The position numbers and the translations under genes were made by a program. The notes beneath the pieces were generated by a model, which saw only the letters and a program-made list of their open reading frames with translations, searched no databases and was not told where the DNA came from. Below are positions 34,351 to 42,860 of a DNA stretch of 64,000 nucleotides, in pieces. Each line of letters starts with the position of its first letter. The stretch's first letter is position 1. Source of the DNA: an uncultured Brachyspira sp. (GTDB taxonomy: Bacteria; Spirochaetota; Brachyspiria; Brachyspirales; Brachyspiraceae); the NCBI RefSeq assembly GCF_949287625.1, contig NZ_CASEGO010000002.1:1-64000 (forward strand), written 5' to 3'.

Positions 34351-35873
34351 TAATCAATATTATTATTTTTTAAAAACTCTATTGCAGGCTCTATATTTTC
34401 AAGAGCTAATTCTTTCATGTTATCCATAATTGCATTTATTTCATATTCATCATTATTTTTTAAAGCTGTTTGATATGATTTATTAAAATATTCTAATGCT
34501 TCACTATTTAATTTATTATAATTTTCTATATTGTTTTTTTCTTTTAAAGCCAATCTTGATTTCACTTCTCCTATATTGTTAGTAGGAAGGGCAAGTTCAG
34601 AATTTATTTCTAATGCTTTATAAAAATTTTCTAATGCCTTGTCATATTCTTTTAATTTTACATAACAGCTTCCCAAATTATTAAAAGCATAATCATGTTT
34701 ATGATTTAATTTCACAGTAGTTTCATAATCTCTAAAAGCCTCATCATAATTTTTCAATGCCTCATTAGCAATACCCCTATTATAATATGCCTCATCAAAA
34801 TTTGAGTTTAGTTCAATAGACTTATCAAAATCTTTTACAGCCTCTTCATACAAATTTAAATCAAGTTCGGCAAGTGCCTTATCATAATATATTTTATCAT
34901 TATTATTATCAAAATTTATAGCCTTATCATAATCCTCAATAGCTTCTTTTAATAGCCCAATATTATGTTTAACCAAAGCCCTACTATGATAGCATTCATA
35001 TCCAAGCTCTATAGCATTAGTATAATTTTCGATTGCCTCATCATATTTTTTTGATATTTCATTTAAAGCTGCTTTCAAAGTATATAAATAAGCTCTATCA
35101 GAATCTGATTCTATATAAAATAAGGCTTCGTCAAAATCTTTCATAGCTTCATCATACATGCTAAGCTCAATTTTTACCTTAGCTCTTTCATAATAAGCAT
35201 CTATATGTATATTATCTAATTCCAAAGTTTTATTATAATCTTCAATAGACTCATCATAATATCCTAAACCATACTTGGCATTTCCTCTATAATAATATGC
35301 ATCAGCAAAATCAGGATTAACTTCTATAAATATATCAAAATTATTAACAGATTCTTCGTATCTCTCTAATTCCAAATAACAAATACCCAAATTATAATAA
35401 ACAAATATATTATCATAATTAATTATAGCATTAAAATCTTTTATTGCCTCTTCAAATAAATTCACGCTCTGTTTGCATAAAGCTCTATTATAAACAGCTT
35501 CTTTATCATTAGTATTTAATTCTATAACTTTATCATAATCTTTTATTGCCTTATCATATTCTTCTATTTTTGAGTATGTTAAAGCCCTATTATAATAAGC
35601 CTCATCATCATCAGGATTTAATTCTATAACTTTATTATAATCTTCTATTGCCTTGTCATATTCTTCTATTTCACAGTATGATGAAGCTCTATTATAATAA
35701 GCATCTATCTCATTTTTATTTATTTCTATAGCCTTTGTATAATCTCTTATAGACTTATCAAACATATTTAATTTAGAATAACTTAATGCCCTATCATAAT
35801 AAATATATCCTTCATTAGGTAAATAGTAGGCAGCAACATCAAAATCCTTTACAGCTTCTTCAAATAAATTCAA
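34347..35873 (-). CDS. TPR protein, downstream part of a split gene
   Basis: This segment of 508 residues consists of about 13 consecutive 34-residue TPRs of the IEDYNKVIELNPDDDEAYYN type and little else. The only in-frame start is TTG at 35873. The same frame continues upstream for 15 codons that encode a proper TPR helix (YIYYYYRGLSKFH) to a TAA at 35919-35921, beyond which the 163-residue TPR segment is in the same frame. It is therefore the larger half of an ancestral gene of about 687 codons. It may be expressed separately from TTG or by read-through. Convergent with, and overlapping by 4 bases, the DUF285-DUF4132 gene. Confidence 0.7.
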   Translation of the reverse strand: MNLFEEAVKDFDVAAYYLPNEGYIYYDRALSYSKLNMFDKSIRDYTKAIEINKNEIDAYYNRASSYCEIEEYDKAIEDYNKVIELNPDDDEAYYNRALTYSKIEEYDKAIKDYDKVIELNTNDKEAVYNRALCKQSVNLFEEAIKDFNAIINYDNIFVYYNLGICYLELERYEESVNNFDIFIEVNPDFADAYYYRGNAKYGLGYYDESIEDYNKTLELDNIHIDAYYERAKVKIELSMYDEAMKDFDEALFYIESDSDRAYLYTLKAALNEISKKYDEAIENYTNAIELGYECYHSRALVKHNIGLLKEAIEDYDKAINFDNNNDKIYYDKALAELDLNLYEEAVKDFDKSIELNSNFDEAYYNRGIANEALKNYDEAFRDYETTVKLNHKHDYAFNNLGSCYVKLKEYDKALENFYKALEINSELALPTNNIGEVKSRLALKEKNNIENYNKLNSEALEYFNKSYQTALKNNDEYEINAIMDNMKELALENIEPAIEFLKNNNIDY

Positions 35874-35918
35874 ATGAAACTTTGAAAGTCCTCTGTAATA
35901 ATAGTAAATATAATTTAT

Positions 35919-36410
35919 TTAATCGAAACTGTTAAGCAATATATCAAAATCTTCAATAGCCTTTTTATGTTTATTTATCTTAGCATAGCATAAAGCCCTT
36001 ATATAATATGCATTCTGCAAATTAGGATTAACTTCTAAAGCCTTAGTAAAATCAGAAACGGCATTTTCATAAAATTTCAAATGATACTCAGCTACTCCCC
36101 TACTGTAATAAACATCAAAAAAAGAAGAATCCAATTCTAGAGTCTTATTAAAATATTCTATAGCCTCATTATAATTTTTAAGATTATGCTTGGAAGCCCC
36201 TATATTATAATAAGTATTAGCCAAAAGAGCATGTATATTATCAGTATCATCTTCATTATAAATAATATATTCATTATCAGAATAAAAAACTAAATCTTTA
36301 TTGTAAATATCAATTATCTTTTCTAAGCTATAAATAGCATCTTCATATCTTTTTTCTATAAAATCTTTTTTTCCTAATTCAAATAATTGCTGTATTTCTT
36401 TTTTTATCAT
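35919..36410 (-). pseudogene. TPR protein, upstream part of a split gene
   Basis: This 163-residue segment has a short N-terminal helix (IQQLFELGKKDFIEKRYEDA) and three TPRs (AIEYFNKTLELDSSFFDVYYSRG and AVSDFTKALEVNPNLQNAYYIRA among them). It ends at TAA inside a TPR, right after AIEDFDILLNSFD. The next 15 codons and the 508-residue segment follow in frame. A sequencing error, a true nonsense mutation, or programmed read-through would all fit. The remaining fragment has three whole TPRs and could fold. Confidence 0.65.
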
Positions 36411-36490
36411 TCATTTATCCTGAATATCAATTTATAATTTGTATATTAGAATATTTTTATAATTTTTCAAGCAGTAATAATTAAAATATC

Positions 36491-36518
36491 TTGATATATG
36501 TATCTTTTCTGTTATACT
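36491..36518 (+). promoter_or_regulatory. Promoter of the SUFU-domain gene
   Basis: TTGATA (36491-36496), a 16-base spacer and TATACT (36513-36518), 36 bases before the ATG. Confidence 0.55.
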
Positions 36519-36554
36519 AAATTTTAATAATTAACATAATAATCGGAGAACATT

Positions 36555-37229
36555 ATGAGCATAGAAAATTTAAACAATAATGATTTAAATAACGAAGAAA
36601 TAAACACTTCTGGTTTTGATGCCATAACTAAAACTTTTGAAAAAATATATAAAGAACAAAAAGATCCTTTACACTACAGACCTATAATAAGCTATGAACT
36701 TGGAGGAAAAGATCCACTTGACGGAGTAAGCGTTTACAGAGGAAATGGATACTATCATTTTGTTACTTATGGATTTAGTGAGCTTTATGAAAAAGAATCA
36801 GAAAATAAAGAATACAGCGGATTTGGTTTTGAACTTACTTTTAAATTAAAAATGAATGAAAAACAAGCTAATAATACCAAAGATGAAGATGCATCAGATG
36901 ATGAAATAAAATCAGCAGTAGGATTTTTACAGCAACTAGCAGGATATGTATTTGAAAGCGGCTCAATATTTAATCCGTACCAATATATATGGACTAAGCA
37001 GAAAGAAGGAATAGACTCAAAGCAAAAATCTCAAATAACAGGCTTTATAACAATACCAGATGAAGCAGGAGAAATAGATACACCTAACGGAAAAGTTATT
37101 TTTGTTGAGCTTATTGGAGCAACTGACAGTGAACTTAATGCAATATATGACAAAAAAATTACAGTAAAAGAATTAGCACAGAAAATAGGCACAGATATAA
37201 CAGATTACAGCAGGGCTTCTTTATTGTAA
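36555..37229 (+). CDS. Suppressor-of-fused (SUFU)-domain protein
   Basis: This 224-residue protein matches the bacterial SUFU domain: PIISYELGGKDPLDGVSVYR, YHFVTYGFSELYEKE, SGFGFELTFKLKM, AVGFLQQLAGYVF, and FVELIGATDSELNAI. Comparative genomics places bacterial SUFU proteins among immunity proteins of polymorphic toxin systems. The first 25 residues are Asn-rich and variable. It has its own promoter and ribosome binding site (CGGAGAA). No toxin partner is visible beside it, but a SUKH protein lies 5 kb away on the same strand. Confidence 0.85.
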   Translation: MSIENLNNNDLNNEEINTSGFDAITKTFEKIYKEQKDPLHYRPIISYELGGKDPLDGVSVYRGNGYYHFVTYGFSELYEKESENKEYSGFGFELTFKLKMNEKQANNTKDEDASDDEIKSAVGFLQQLAGYVFESGSIFNPYQYIWTKQKEGIDSKQKSQITGFITIPDEAGEIDTPNGKVIFVELIGATDSELNAIYDKKITVKELAQKIGTDITDYSRASLL

Positions 37230-37238
37230 ATATTGCAG

Positions 37239-37520
37239 TATATACCTTAACAAATATAGTTTGTCAATTTTTTATTCAACTTTTTCCCGCCGCAAAAAGT
37301 TGCAAAAAGTGCAAGTATTGAAATTATTATCAAATCGTACTAATTACGTATTACATGTATTATAAATTTCTAAATTTAGAATAATATATAGCCTTTTTGC
37401 TTATTTGCGGCACACCGAAGGCGGACAGCGTCACAAAAGAACTGGGGTGCGGCACGACTGTGTGCTTCACAAATACTAAATTTAAAAATTTATTTTTTGA
37501 CAAACTTGTTTAGGTATATA
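37239..37520. repeat. Dispersed GC-cored repeat, copy D
   Basis: The left end (minus strand) is TTGACA at 37262-37267, 17 bases, TATATA at 37239-37244. The right end has TTGACA (37497-37502) followed by TTGTTTAGGTATATA with the spacer shortened to 12 bases. The two termini are inverted repeats of each other (TATATACCT-AACAA and GTTTGTCAA). The core holds GGCACGACTGTGTGCTTC (37451-37468), shared with A and B, and a long block matching copy C in inverse orientation. It fills the 296-base gap between convergent genes. Confidence 0.75.
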
Positions 37521-37525
37521 TAAAA

Positions 37526-38212
37526 TTAGCCCTCAATTAAAACCTCTATTAGTTCTGACTGTAATACACTATTTAAATCATTATTTTTTATATCTCTCTC
37601 ATATATAAGTTTAGTATATCCTGATTTATTTGAAAGCACATACAAATAATCTCCAAGCATAACAGCCTCAGATACATCATGCGTAACGTAGAAAAAAGTT
37701 TTATTTGTACTTAACTGTATTTTTTTTATTATATCAATAAGCTCTTTTTTCTTTTTTATATCCTGACCCTGCAATGGCTCGTCCATAAGTATAAAATTTG
37801 AATCATAAGCTAAAGCCCTTGCAAGTGATAATCGCTGCTTCATTCCGCCGCTTAATTCACTTGGTCTTGAATATATATTTTTTGTTAGCCCTACCATTTC
37901 TAAAGAATATTTTATTTGTTCAGCTATTTTGTCTTTCTTATCTTTTTCTTTTATTTTATCTTTCAGCACATATTCTATATTTTTATAGCAGTTTAAATAA
38001 TTAAGAAGTCTAGGTTCCTGATATACAAATGCTTTATCATCTTTAGCGATATTTGAAGAGATTATATTTAAAAGAGAAGTTTTTCCAGAACCTGAAGAGC
38101 CTAATATTATATTTATACTATTTAAATGAAAATCTATATTAAAATTTTTAAATACTATTAAATCTTTATATGATAGATTTATATTTTCTAATTTAAATAT
38201 TTTATCTGTCAT
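37526..38212 (-). CDS. ABC transporter ATP-binding protein (nitrate/sulfonate/taurine type)
   Basis: This 228-residue ATPase has Walker A GSSGSGKTS, a Q-loop (VYQEPRLL), the signature LSGGMKQRLSLARAL, Walker B FILMDEPL and H-loop YVTHD. The sequence after the Q-loop (EPRLLNYLNCYKNIEYVL) is of the SsuB/TauB type. It overlaps the permease gene by 11 bases, so one transporter is formed. The substrate is unknown, and no binding protein gene is in the cluster. Confidence 0.88.
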   Translation of the reverse strand: MTDKIFKLENINLSYKDLIVFKNFNIDFHLNSINIILGSSGSGKTSLLNIISSNIAKDDKAFVYQEPRLLNYLNCYKNIEYVLKDKIKEKDKKDKIAEQIKYSLEMVGLTKNIYSRPSELSGGMKQRLSLARALAYDSNFILMDEPLQGQDIKKKKELIDIIKKIQLSTNKTFFYVTHDVSEAVMLGDYLYVLSNKSGYTKLIYERDIKNNDLNSVLQSELIEVLIEG

Positions 38213-38930
38213 GAGTAATCCTTATAATGATTTCAAAAACAGCATTAAATATTACAGCAATAAGAGAGTAGGCAAATAAACTTACAGTATCTAAATATAA
38301 ATGCGATTCATAAAGTCTGCTTCCTATACCAAAGCTGGGAAGAGCCAATATTTCAGCTGCTAATATACTTTTCCAAGTAATACCCATAGACTGTGATAGA
38401 GCGGTTAATACATAAGGTTTTATAGAAGGTATATAAAGACTGATTATCTGATTTTTTAAAGAAACATTATAAGATAAAGACATTTCTATAAGATTTTTAT
38501 CAACATTTATAATGCCGTTAGTAATAGAATCATATATTATAGGAAATATAACAAGCATAGAAACAAATATAGGAACTGTATTATTATCAAACCATATTAC
38601 CGCAACCAATATAAGAGGTATTGTAGGTATAGTACGTATAAAATTTATTATAGGCATAAGTACATATCTTAAAGGTAAAAATATACCTGATAATACCCCA
38701 AATAAAAAAGCAGAAAAAAAAGATAAAATAAATGCCGCAAATACTCTAAATATACTGTACATCAAATCCTTATAAAATGATTTTTCTAATACAATATCGC
38801 CTAACTTTTTTATTATTGTAAATATATTTGGAAATATTATTTCAGAATTAATTTTAATAGAAATAAAGCACCATAATAAAATAAAGATAATTATACCAAG
38901 TAATATATATATAATTTTTTTATTATTCAT
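38202..38930 (-). CDS. ABC transporter permease (SsuC/TauC type)
   Basis: This 242-residue inner-membrane protein has six hydrophobic segments and the EAA-like loop of the family (MGITWKSILAAEILALPSFGIGSRL). Segments such as RTIPTIPLILVAVIWF are typical of nitrate/sulfonate/taurine permeases. It begins 7 bases after the META lipoprotein gene upstream and overlaps the ATPase gene downstream. Confidence 0.88.
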   Translation of the reverse strand: MNNKKIIYILLGIIIFILLWCFISIKINSEIIFPNIFTIIKKLGDIVLEKSFYKDLMYSIFRVFAAFILSFFSAFLFGVLSGIFLPLRYVLMPIINFIRTIPTIPLILVAVIWFDNNTVPIFVSMLVIFPIIYDSITNGIINVDKNLIEMSLSYNVSLKNQIISLYIPSIKPYVLTALSQSMGITWKSILAAEILALPSFGIGSRLYESHLYLDTVSLFAYSLIAVIFNAVFEIIIRITHDR

Positions 38931-38937
38931 TTCATTT

Positions 38938-39348
38938 TTATTTTATTCTTTTAAATACAAGCCTTTCCTCATCTAATGTTATTATGGTAAGCATATTGCT
39001 TGTAAGTTCTATAGAAGATGCCTTGTTTAATAGCTCAATATATTGTTTTTCCGTCTCAATAGCTTCTGATTCTCCGCCCATTTTTGTAACAACCATATCT
39101 TTAAATATAATCATGTTGCCTCTTCTCATTTCATACTTTCCTAAATAAGTATTAAAACCGCTGTATCCGTAAAACTCTTCATTATAAAAAGATATAGTAA
39201 TACCTCTTCCTTCAAACATATTAGTAAGCTGAAATGTTTTTCCATTAAGCGTACTTGTAGATACGGTTATTGATTTCTTTGATGAAGCACAGGAGCTTAT
39301 AAAAATTATCATAATAAAACTAAATATTAATACAAAATTTCTCACCAT
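38938..39348 (-). CDS. META-domain lipoprotein, copy 2
   Basis: This lipoprotein of about 136 residues has the lipobox ISSC and then a single META/HslJ-like domain: STLNGKTFQLTNMFEGRGITISF, GYSGFNTYLGKYEMRRGNMIIF, a T/E segment (MVVTKMGGESEAIETEKQYIELL) and a final IITLDEERLVFKR. I start at the ATG at 39348; the longer TTG start at 39381 would put 11 extra residues ahead of the signal peptide and overlap the previous gene. META proteins are small envelope proteins of unclear role. It is in one transcription unit with the ABC transporter. Confidence 0.77.
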   Translation of the reverse strand: MVRNFVLIFSFIMIIFISSCASSKKSITVSTSTLNGKTFQLTNMFEGRGITISFYNEEFYGYSGFNTYLGKYEMRRGNMIIFKDMVVTKMGGESEAIETEKQYIELLNKASSIELTSNMLTIITLDEERLVFKRIK

Positions 39349-39367
39349 TAAAATATCCCAATAATAA

Positions 39368-39772
39368 TTATATTTCTTCAAACACTAAATTATTGTTTGA
39401 TAACAATGTATATATTGTTAATTTTTTTCCTTTAATCTCATATGAAGTGGCATTTTTAAGCATATTAAGATATTCAATTTCAGCTGCAATTTCCTCTCTG
39501 CTTCCAGTTCTTTTTGTCATAGTTATAGATAATACATTAAATATATCACCGTCAAGCATATATGATGATGAATAATCATTAACAGCAGAAAATCCAAAAA
39601 TAGTATCTGGAGTAAACTCTATAGTAATATTCATTTCTGGATATATACTTACCAATTTAAATTTTCTGCCGTTAAGACTATCCGTATTAATTTCTGTATG
39701 GGCAGCAGATTTTGTAGTTGAACAAGATAATATAATTAATAATATGGCTAAAACCTGTACAATATATTTCAT
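39368..39772 (-). CDS. META-domain lipoprotein, copy 1
   Basis: This 134-residue lipoprotein (signal MKYIVQVLAILLIILSC, lipobox ILSC) carries a META-like domain parallel to the next gene: SLNGRKFKLVSIYPEMNITIEF, FGFSAVNDYSSSYML, TMTKRTGSREEIAAEIEYLNML and LTIYTLLSNNNLVFEE. The two proteins are diverged tandem duplicates. It is the first gene of the four-gene META-META-permease-ATPase unit. A ribosome binding site (AGGA) precedes the ATG. Confidence 0.77.
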   Translation of the reverse strand: MKYIVQVLAILLIILSCSTTKSAAHTEINTDSLNGRKFKLVSIYPEMNITIEFTPDTIFGFSAVNDYSSSYMLDGDIFNVLSITMTKRTGSREEIAAEIEYLNMLKNATSYEIKGKKLTIYTLLSNNNLVFEEI

Positions 39773-39953
39773 AATTATCCTATTTAATTTATAATACCTT
39801 TATTATTGTCGGTAAAAAGTTTTTATATTTGAATATGTATTTTTATATATTATCCAAATGTTAGTGCAGTAAAACATATTGAAATTTGACAATTATAGTA
39901 TTATAATATTAAAATTATATTTATCAATTACTTTATTAAAGGATTTTTAACAT

Positions 39954-40859
39954 ATGAATAAAATTATAACAACTATTTTTATATTAATATTAATTATTAG
40001 CTGTAATAATAATACTACAAAAGATAATAACAGTCAATCACAGGAAGATTATCTTGTAATCAATAAGCCAAAATCAAATACTGAAAAACTTCAGATTTAT
40101 ACAAGTATATACCCTATATATGACTTTGCCAAAAAAATAGGCGGAGAAAAAGCAGATGTTTATAATATGACGTCCTCTGGTTCAGAACCGCATGACTTTG
40201 AAATAACTTCAAAAGATATGGGTAATTTAACCAAAGCAGACCTTTTTGTATATAACGGCGGCGGAATGGAACATTGGGTCGATACTGTAAAAGAAAGTAT
40301 AAACGATTTAAATTATTTAGAAAGTTCATATGGTATAGAAAAAGAAGAATTAGACCCTCACTTTTGGCTTTCTCCTATAAAAGCAAAAAAACAAATGGAA
40401 AATATTAAAAATGCTCTCTCAGAAATAGATAAAGATAATGCTGACTATTATAATTCCAATTACAATATATATGCTGTACGTTTAGATGAACTTGATAAAA
40501 CTTTCAGAGATAATTTATCTAATGTAAAAAATACCAATCTTATAGTAACCCACCCTGCTTTCGGACATTTCTGTAAAGAATATTCTTTAAATCAAGCGGC
40601 TATTGCAAGAGATGAGGCTGATCCTAAAGCTATGTCAGAAATAATAAGCTTTATGAAAGATAATAATATAAAATCTATATTTTATGAAGAGTTTTCAAGT
40701 TCAAAATTGGTGGATTCTATAGCTAAAGAAACCGATGCTCTTACATACACTCTCAACCCAATAGAATCTTTAAGCGAAGAAGATATAAAAAATGGAGAAG
40801 ATTATTTTTCTGTGATGGAAAAAAATCTCATATCATTGACTAATGGTCTTAATCAATAA
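39954..40859 (+). CDS. znuA: Zinc (or manganese) ABC transporter binding lipoprotein
   Basis: This 301-residue cluster A-I metal-binding protein has a lipoprotein signal (lipobox ISC). Metal ligands are visible in SGSEPHDFEIT, DPHFWLSP and THPAFGHF, plus an acidic ligand expected near FYEEFSS. It lacks the His-rich loop found in many ZnuA proteins. It is followed by znuC and, after a surface-protein gene, znuB. Whether zinc or manganese is carried cannot be settled from sequence. A TTGACA lies at 39886-39891 but its -10 is unclear. Confidence 0.9.
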   Translation: MNKIITTIFILILIISCNNNTTKDNNSQSQEDYLVINKPKSNTEKLQIYTSIYPIYDFAKKIGGEKADVYNMTSSGSEPHDFEITSKDMGNLTKADLFVYNGGGMEHWVDTVKESINDLNYLESSYGIEKEELDPHFWLSPIKAKKQMENIKNALSEIDKDNADYYNSNYNIYAVRLDELDKTFRDNLSNVKNTNLIVTHPAFGHFCKEYSLNQAAIARDEADPKAMSEIISFMKDNNIKSIFYEEFSSSKLVDSIAKETDALTYTLNPIESLSEEDIKNGEDYFSVMEKNLISLTNGLNQ

Positions 40860-40884
40860 GATATTAATATAAAAGAATAATATT

Positions 40885-41625
40885 ATGAATAAAGTTATAG
40901 AGTTTAAAAATGTACATTTTGGATATACTTCAGATGATATATTAAGATGTATAAGTTTTGATATAAATAAAGGAGATTTTGTATCTATAATAGGCTCTAA
41001 CGGAGTTGGAAAGAGCACTATATTAAAACTTATACTAGGAGAACTTCATCAATATAAAGGAAGTATAAAACTGTATGAAGAAGATATAAACAATTTTAAA
41101 GATTGGAACAAAATCGGCTATTTAGAACAAAATGCATATTCTAAAATAGTACATTTTCCAGCTACAGTTTATGAAATTGTTATGTCTAATAATTTCGCTG
41201 ATATAGGTTTATTTAGGTTTCCTAATAAAAAACATCATAATAAAGTTATAGAAGCCTTAAAACTTTTAGGTATGGAAAATTATAAAGATAGAATGATATA
41301 CAAACTTTCAGGCGGTCAGGTACAAAGAGTATTTTTAGCTAGAACCCTAATATCTAAACCAGATTTACTTGTACTAGATGAACCTACTAACGGAGTTGAC
41401 AGAGATACTACAGAACTAATATACAAGATACTTTATAATTTAAATAAAAATGAAAATGTATCTATAATAATGGTTACGCATGATGTGGAAAGAATATCAA
41501 AAATATCCAATAGAATATTTTGTTTTGAAGACGGGACTTTAATAGAGCTTGAAAAAAATCAAATAGATATAGAGCTTTCACATAAGCATAAACACCCAAA
41601 TAGTGATGATGCTTGTTCATGCTGA
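40885..41625 (+). CDS. znuC: Zinc ABC transporter ATP-binding protein
   Basis: This 246-residue ATPase has Walker A GSNGVGKSTILK, the signature LSGGQVQRVFLARTL, Walker B LLVLDEPT and H-loop MVTHD. The C terminus (SHKHKHPNSDDACSC) is rich in His and Cys and likely binds metal, an unusual addition for the ATPase subunit. It lies 25 bases downstream of znuA. The stop is TGA, and I see no reason to read it as selenocysteine. Confidence 0.9.
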   Translation: MNKVIEFKNVHFGYTSDDILRCISFDINKGDFVSIIGSNGVGKSTILKLILGELHQYKGSIKLYEEDINNFKDWNKIGYLEQNAYSKIVHFPATVYEIVMSNNFADIGLFRFPNKKHHNKVIEALKLLGMENYKDRMIYKLSGGQVQRVFLARTLISKPDLLVLDEPTNGVDRDTTELIYKILYNLNKNENVSIIMVTHDVERISKISNRIFCFEDGTLIELEKNQIDIELSHKHKHPNSDDACSC

Positions 41626-41683
41626 TTTTGATTATATATTTTTTTATATTAATTAACAAAATATATTCTAATGTAAAATAAAT

Positions 41684-41712
41684 TTGATTTTTTAGTATAT
41701 AATATATATAAT
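41684..41712 (+). promoter_or_regulatory. Possible promoter of the Vsp-like gene
   Basis: TTGATT (41684-41689), 17 bases, TATAAT (41707-41712). A start near 41719 would leave a leader of about 23 bases. Other TATAAT-like hexamers lie close by, so the assignment is uncertain. Confidence 0.45.
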
Positions 41713-41713
41713 T

Positions 41714-41731
41714 TCCTAAATTTTCTTAGGA
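41714..41731 (+). promoter_or_regulatory. Hairpin covering the Shine-Dalgarno of the Vsp-like gene
   Basis: TCCTAA (41714-41719) and TTAGGA (41726-41731) pair perfectly around a 6-base loop. The right arm holds most of the AGGAG ribosome binding site. It could limit translation if the transcript starts upstream, for example in znuC mRNA. Confidence 0.35.
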
Positions 41732-41741
41732 GACTTTAATT

Positions 41742-42839
41742 ATGAAAAAAGTTTTATTTACTGTAATTGCTGTACTATCTATAAGCAATGCATTAGTTTT
41801 TGGTATGTACGGCAATAATAATGATTGGATTGATTTTCTTACAGATGGAAACCAATTCAGAGCTAGAATGGATCAATTAGGATTTACATTAGGAAACAAT
41901 ACTATTAAAGGTACATTTGGCTTTAGGGCTAATACTGGTTATTTAGGCTCAATACTATCTTCTTCTGATAATGATTTTACTTTGGATGCAACTATATCTG
42001 CTGGAATAGCTTATACATCAAGCTTAATAAGTGTAGGTATTGGATATAATTATACTTATGCTGGAATATCAGAAGACTTTGCCATTGTAGATAAAAAATT
42101 GGATATACATACTCCTGTTTTGGCTGTTAATGCTTTAGATAATAATTTAAGAATAGTAGTTCCAGTACAGATTGCCATTACTGATAAATTATATGGAAGT
42201 GAAGATTATACACATAAAGGAATAAGTCTTGATCCTCAAATAAGATATTATACAGGTATGGATATTTTTAAAGAATTAAGATTAACATTAAAATACGGTA
42301 CAGTTGAAACAACAGCAAAAGGAGATGCTGTAAGTAAATATAATTCTTCATCATTCGGTTTTGATTTTAGACTATACTTTGGAGCAGTAGTTGGAAACGT
42401 TTCTCTTACTCCGTTTATTAAAGTTACTTATGATACTTCTTTAGGTGCTAAAGGAAAAACTTTAGGCAGTTATGAAGTATATTCAGACAGTGTAATAATA
42501 CCTATGAATACAGGTGCTGATTTACTTGAAAGAGAAACTTATCAATTATCAATACTTCCTACTCTAGGGTTAGAAGCAAGCAGCGATATAGTTACTTTGT
42601 ATATGGAACCTGGTTTAGGATATTCTATTATTGATGACGGATTAAAAGGTTCTTCTCTTACTCATGCATTAGCTTGGTCTGCATACACTGAACTTTATAT
42701 CACACCTGTTGAAGATTTAGAATGGTACTTTGAAATGGACGTTAATGGAGATTATGCCCCAGATGGAAATTCTATACCTGTATACTTTGAAACTACTACT
42801 GGTATCACTTGGTATTTACCTTCTTTTGGCAATGAATAA
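41742..42839 (+). CDS. Vsp39-like surface/outer-membrane protein
   Basis: This 365-residue protein has a signal peptide (VLFTVIAVLSISNALVFG) and an N terminus of the Brachyspira variable-surface-protein type (WIDFLTDGNQFRARMDQLGF and NTIKGTFGFRANTGYLG). The rest is a series of amphipathic strands, glycine- and aromatic-rich, ending in aromatic residues (GITWYLPSFG), as expected for an outer-membrane beta barrel. The family assignment is from memory of the conserved N terminus. The size (about 39 kDa) fits. It lies between znuC and znuB and may help metal entry, which is inference. Confidence 0.75.
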   Translation: MKKVLFTVIAVLSISNALVFGMYGNNNDWIDFLTDGNQFRARMDQLGFTLGNNTIKGTFGFRANTGYLGSILSSSDNDFTLDATISAGIAYTSSLISVGIGYNYTYAGISEDFAIVDKKLDIHTPVLAVNALDNNLRIVVPVQIAITDKLYGSEDYTHKGISLDPQIRYYTGMDIFKELRLTLKYGTVETTAKGDAVSKYNSSSFGFDFRLYFGAVVGNVSLTPFIKVTYDTSLGAKGKTLGSYEVYSDSVIIPMNTGADLLERETYQLSILPTLGLEASSDIVTLYMEPGLGYSIIDDGLKGSSLTHALAWSAYTELYITPVEDLEWYFEMDVNGDYAPDGNSIPVYFETTTGITWYLPSFGNE

Positions 42840-42860
42840 TAAATATCTAATATAATTTTA

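Noticed and set aside
41623..41625. TGA stop of znuC as possible selenocysteine after the CSC tail
   Set aside because: Only one codon follows before another stop, and no SECIS-like hairpin is evident.
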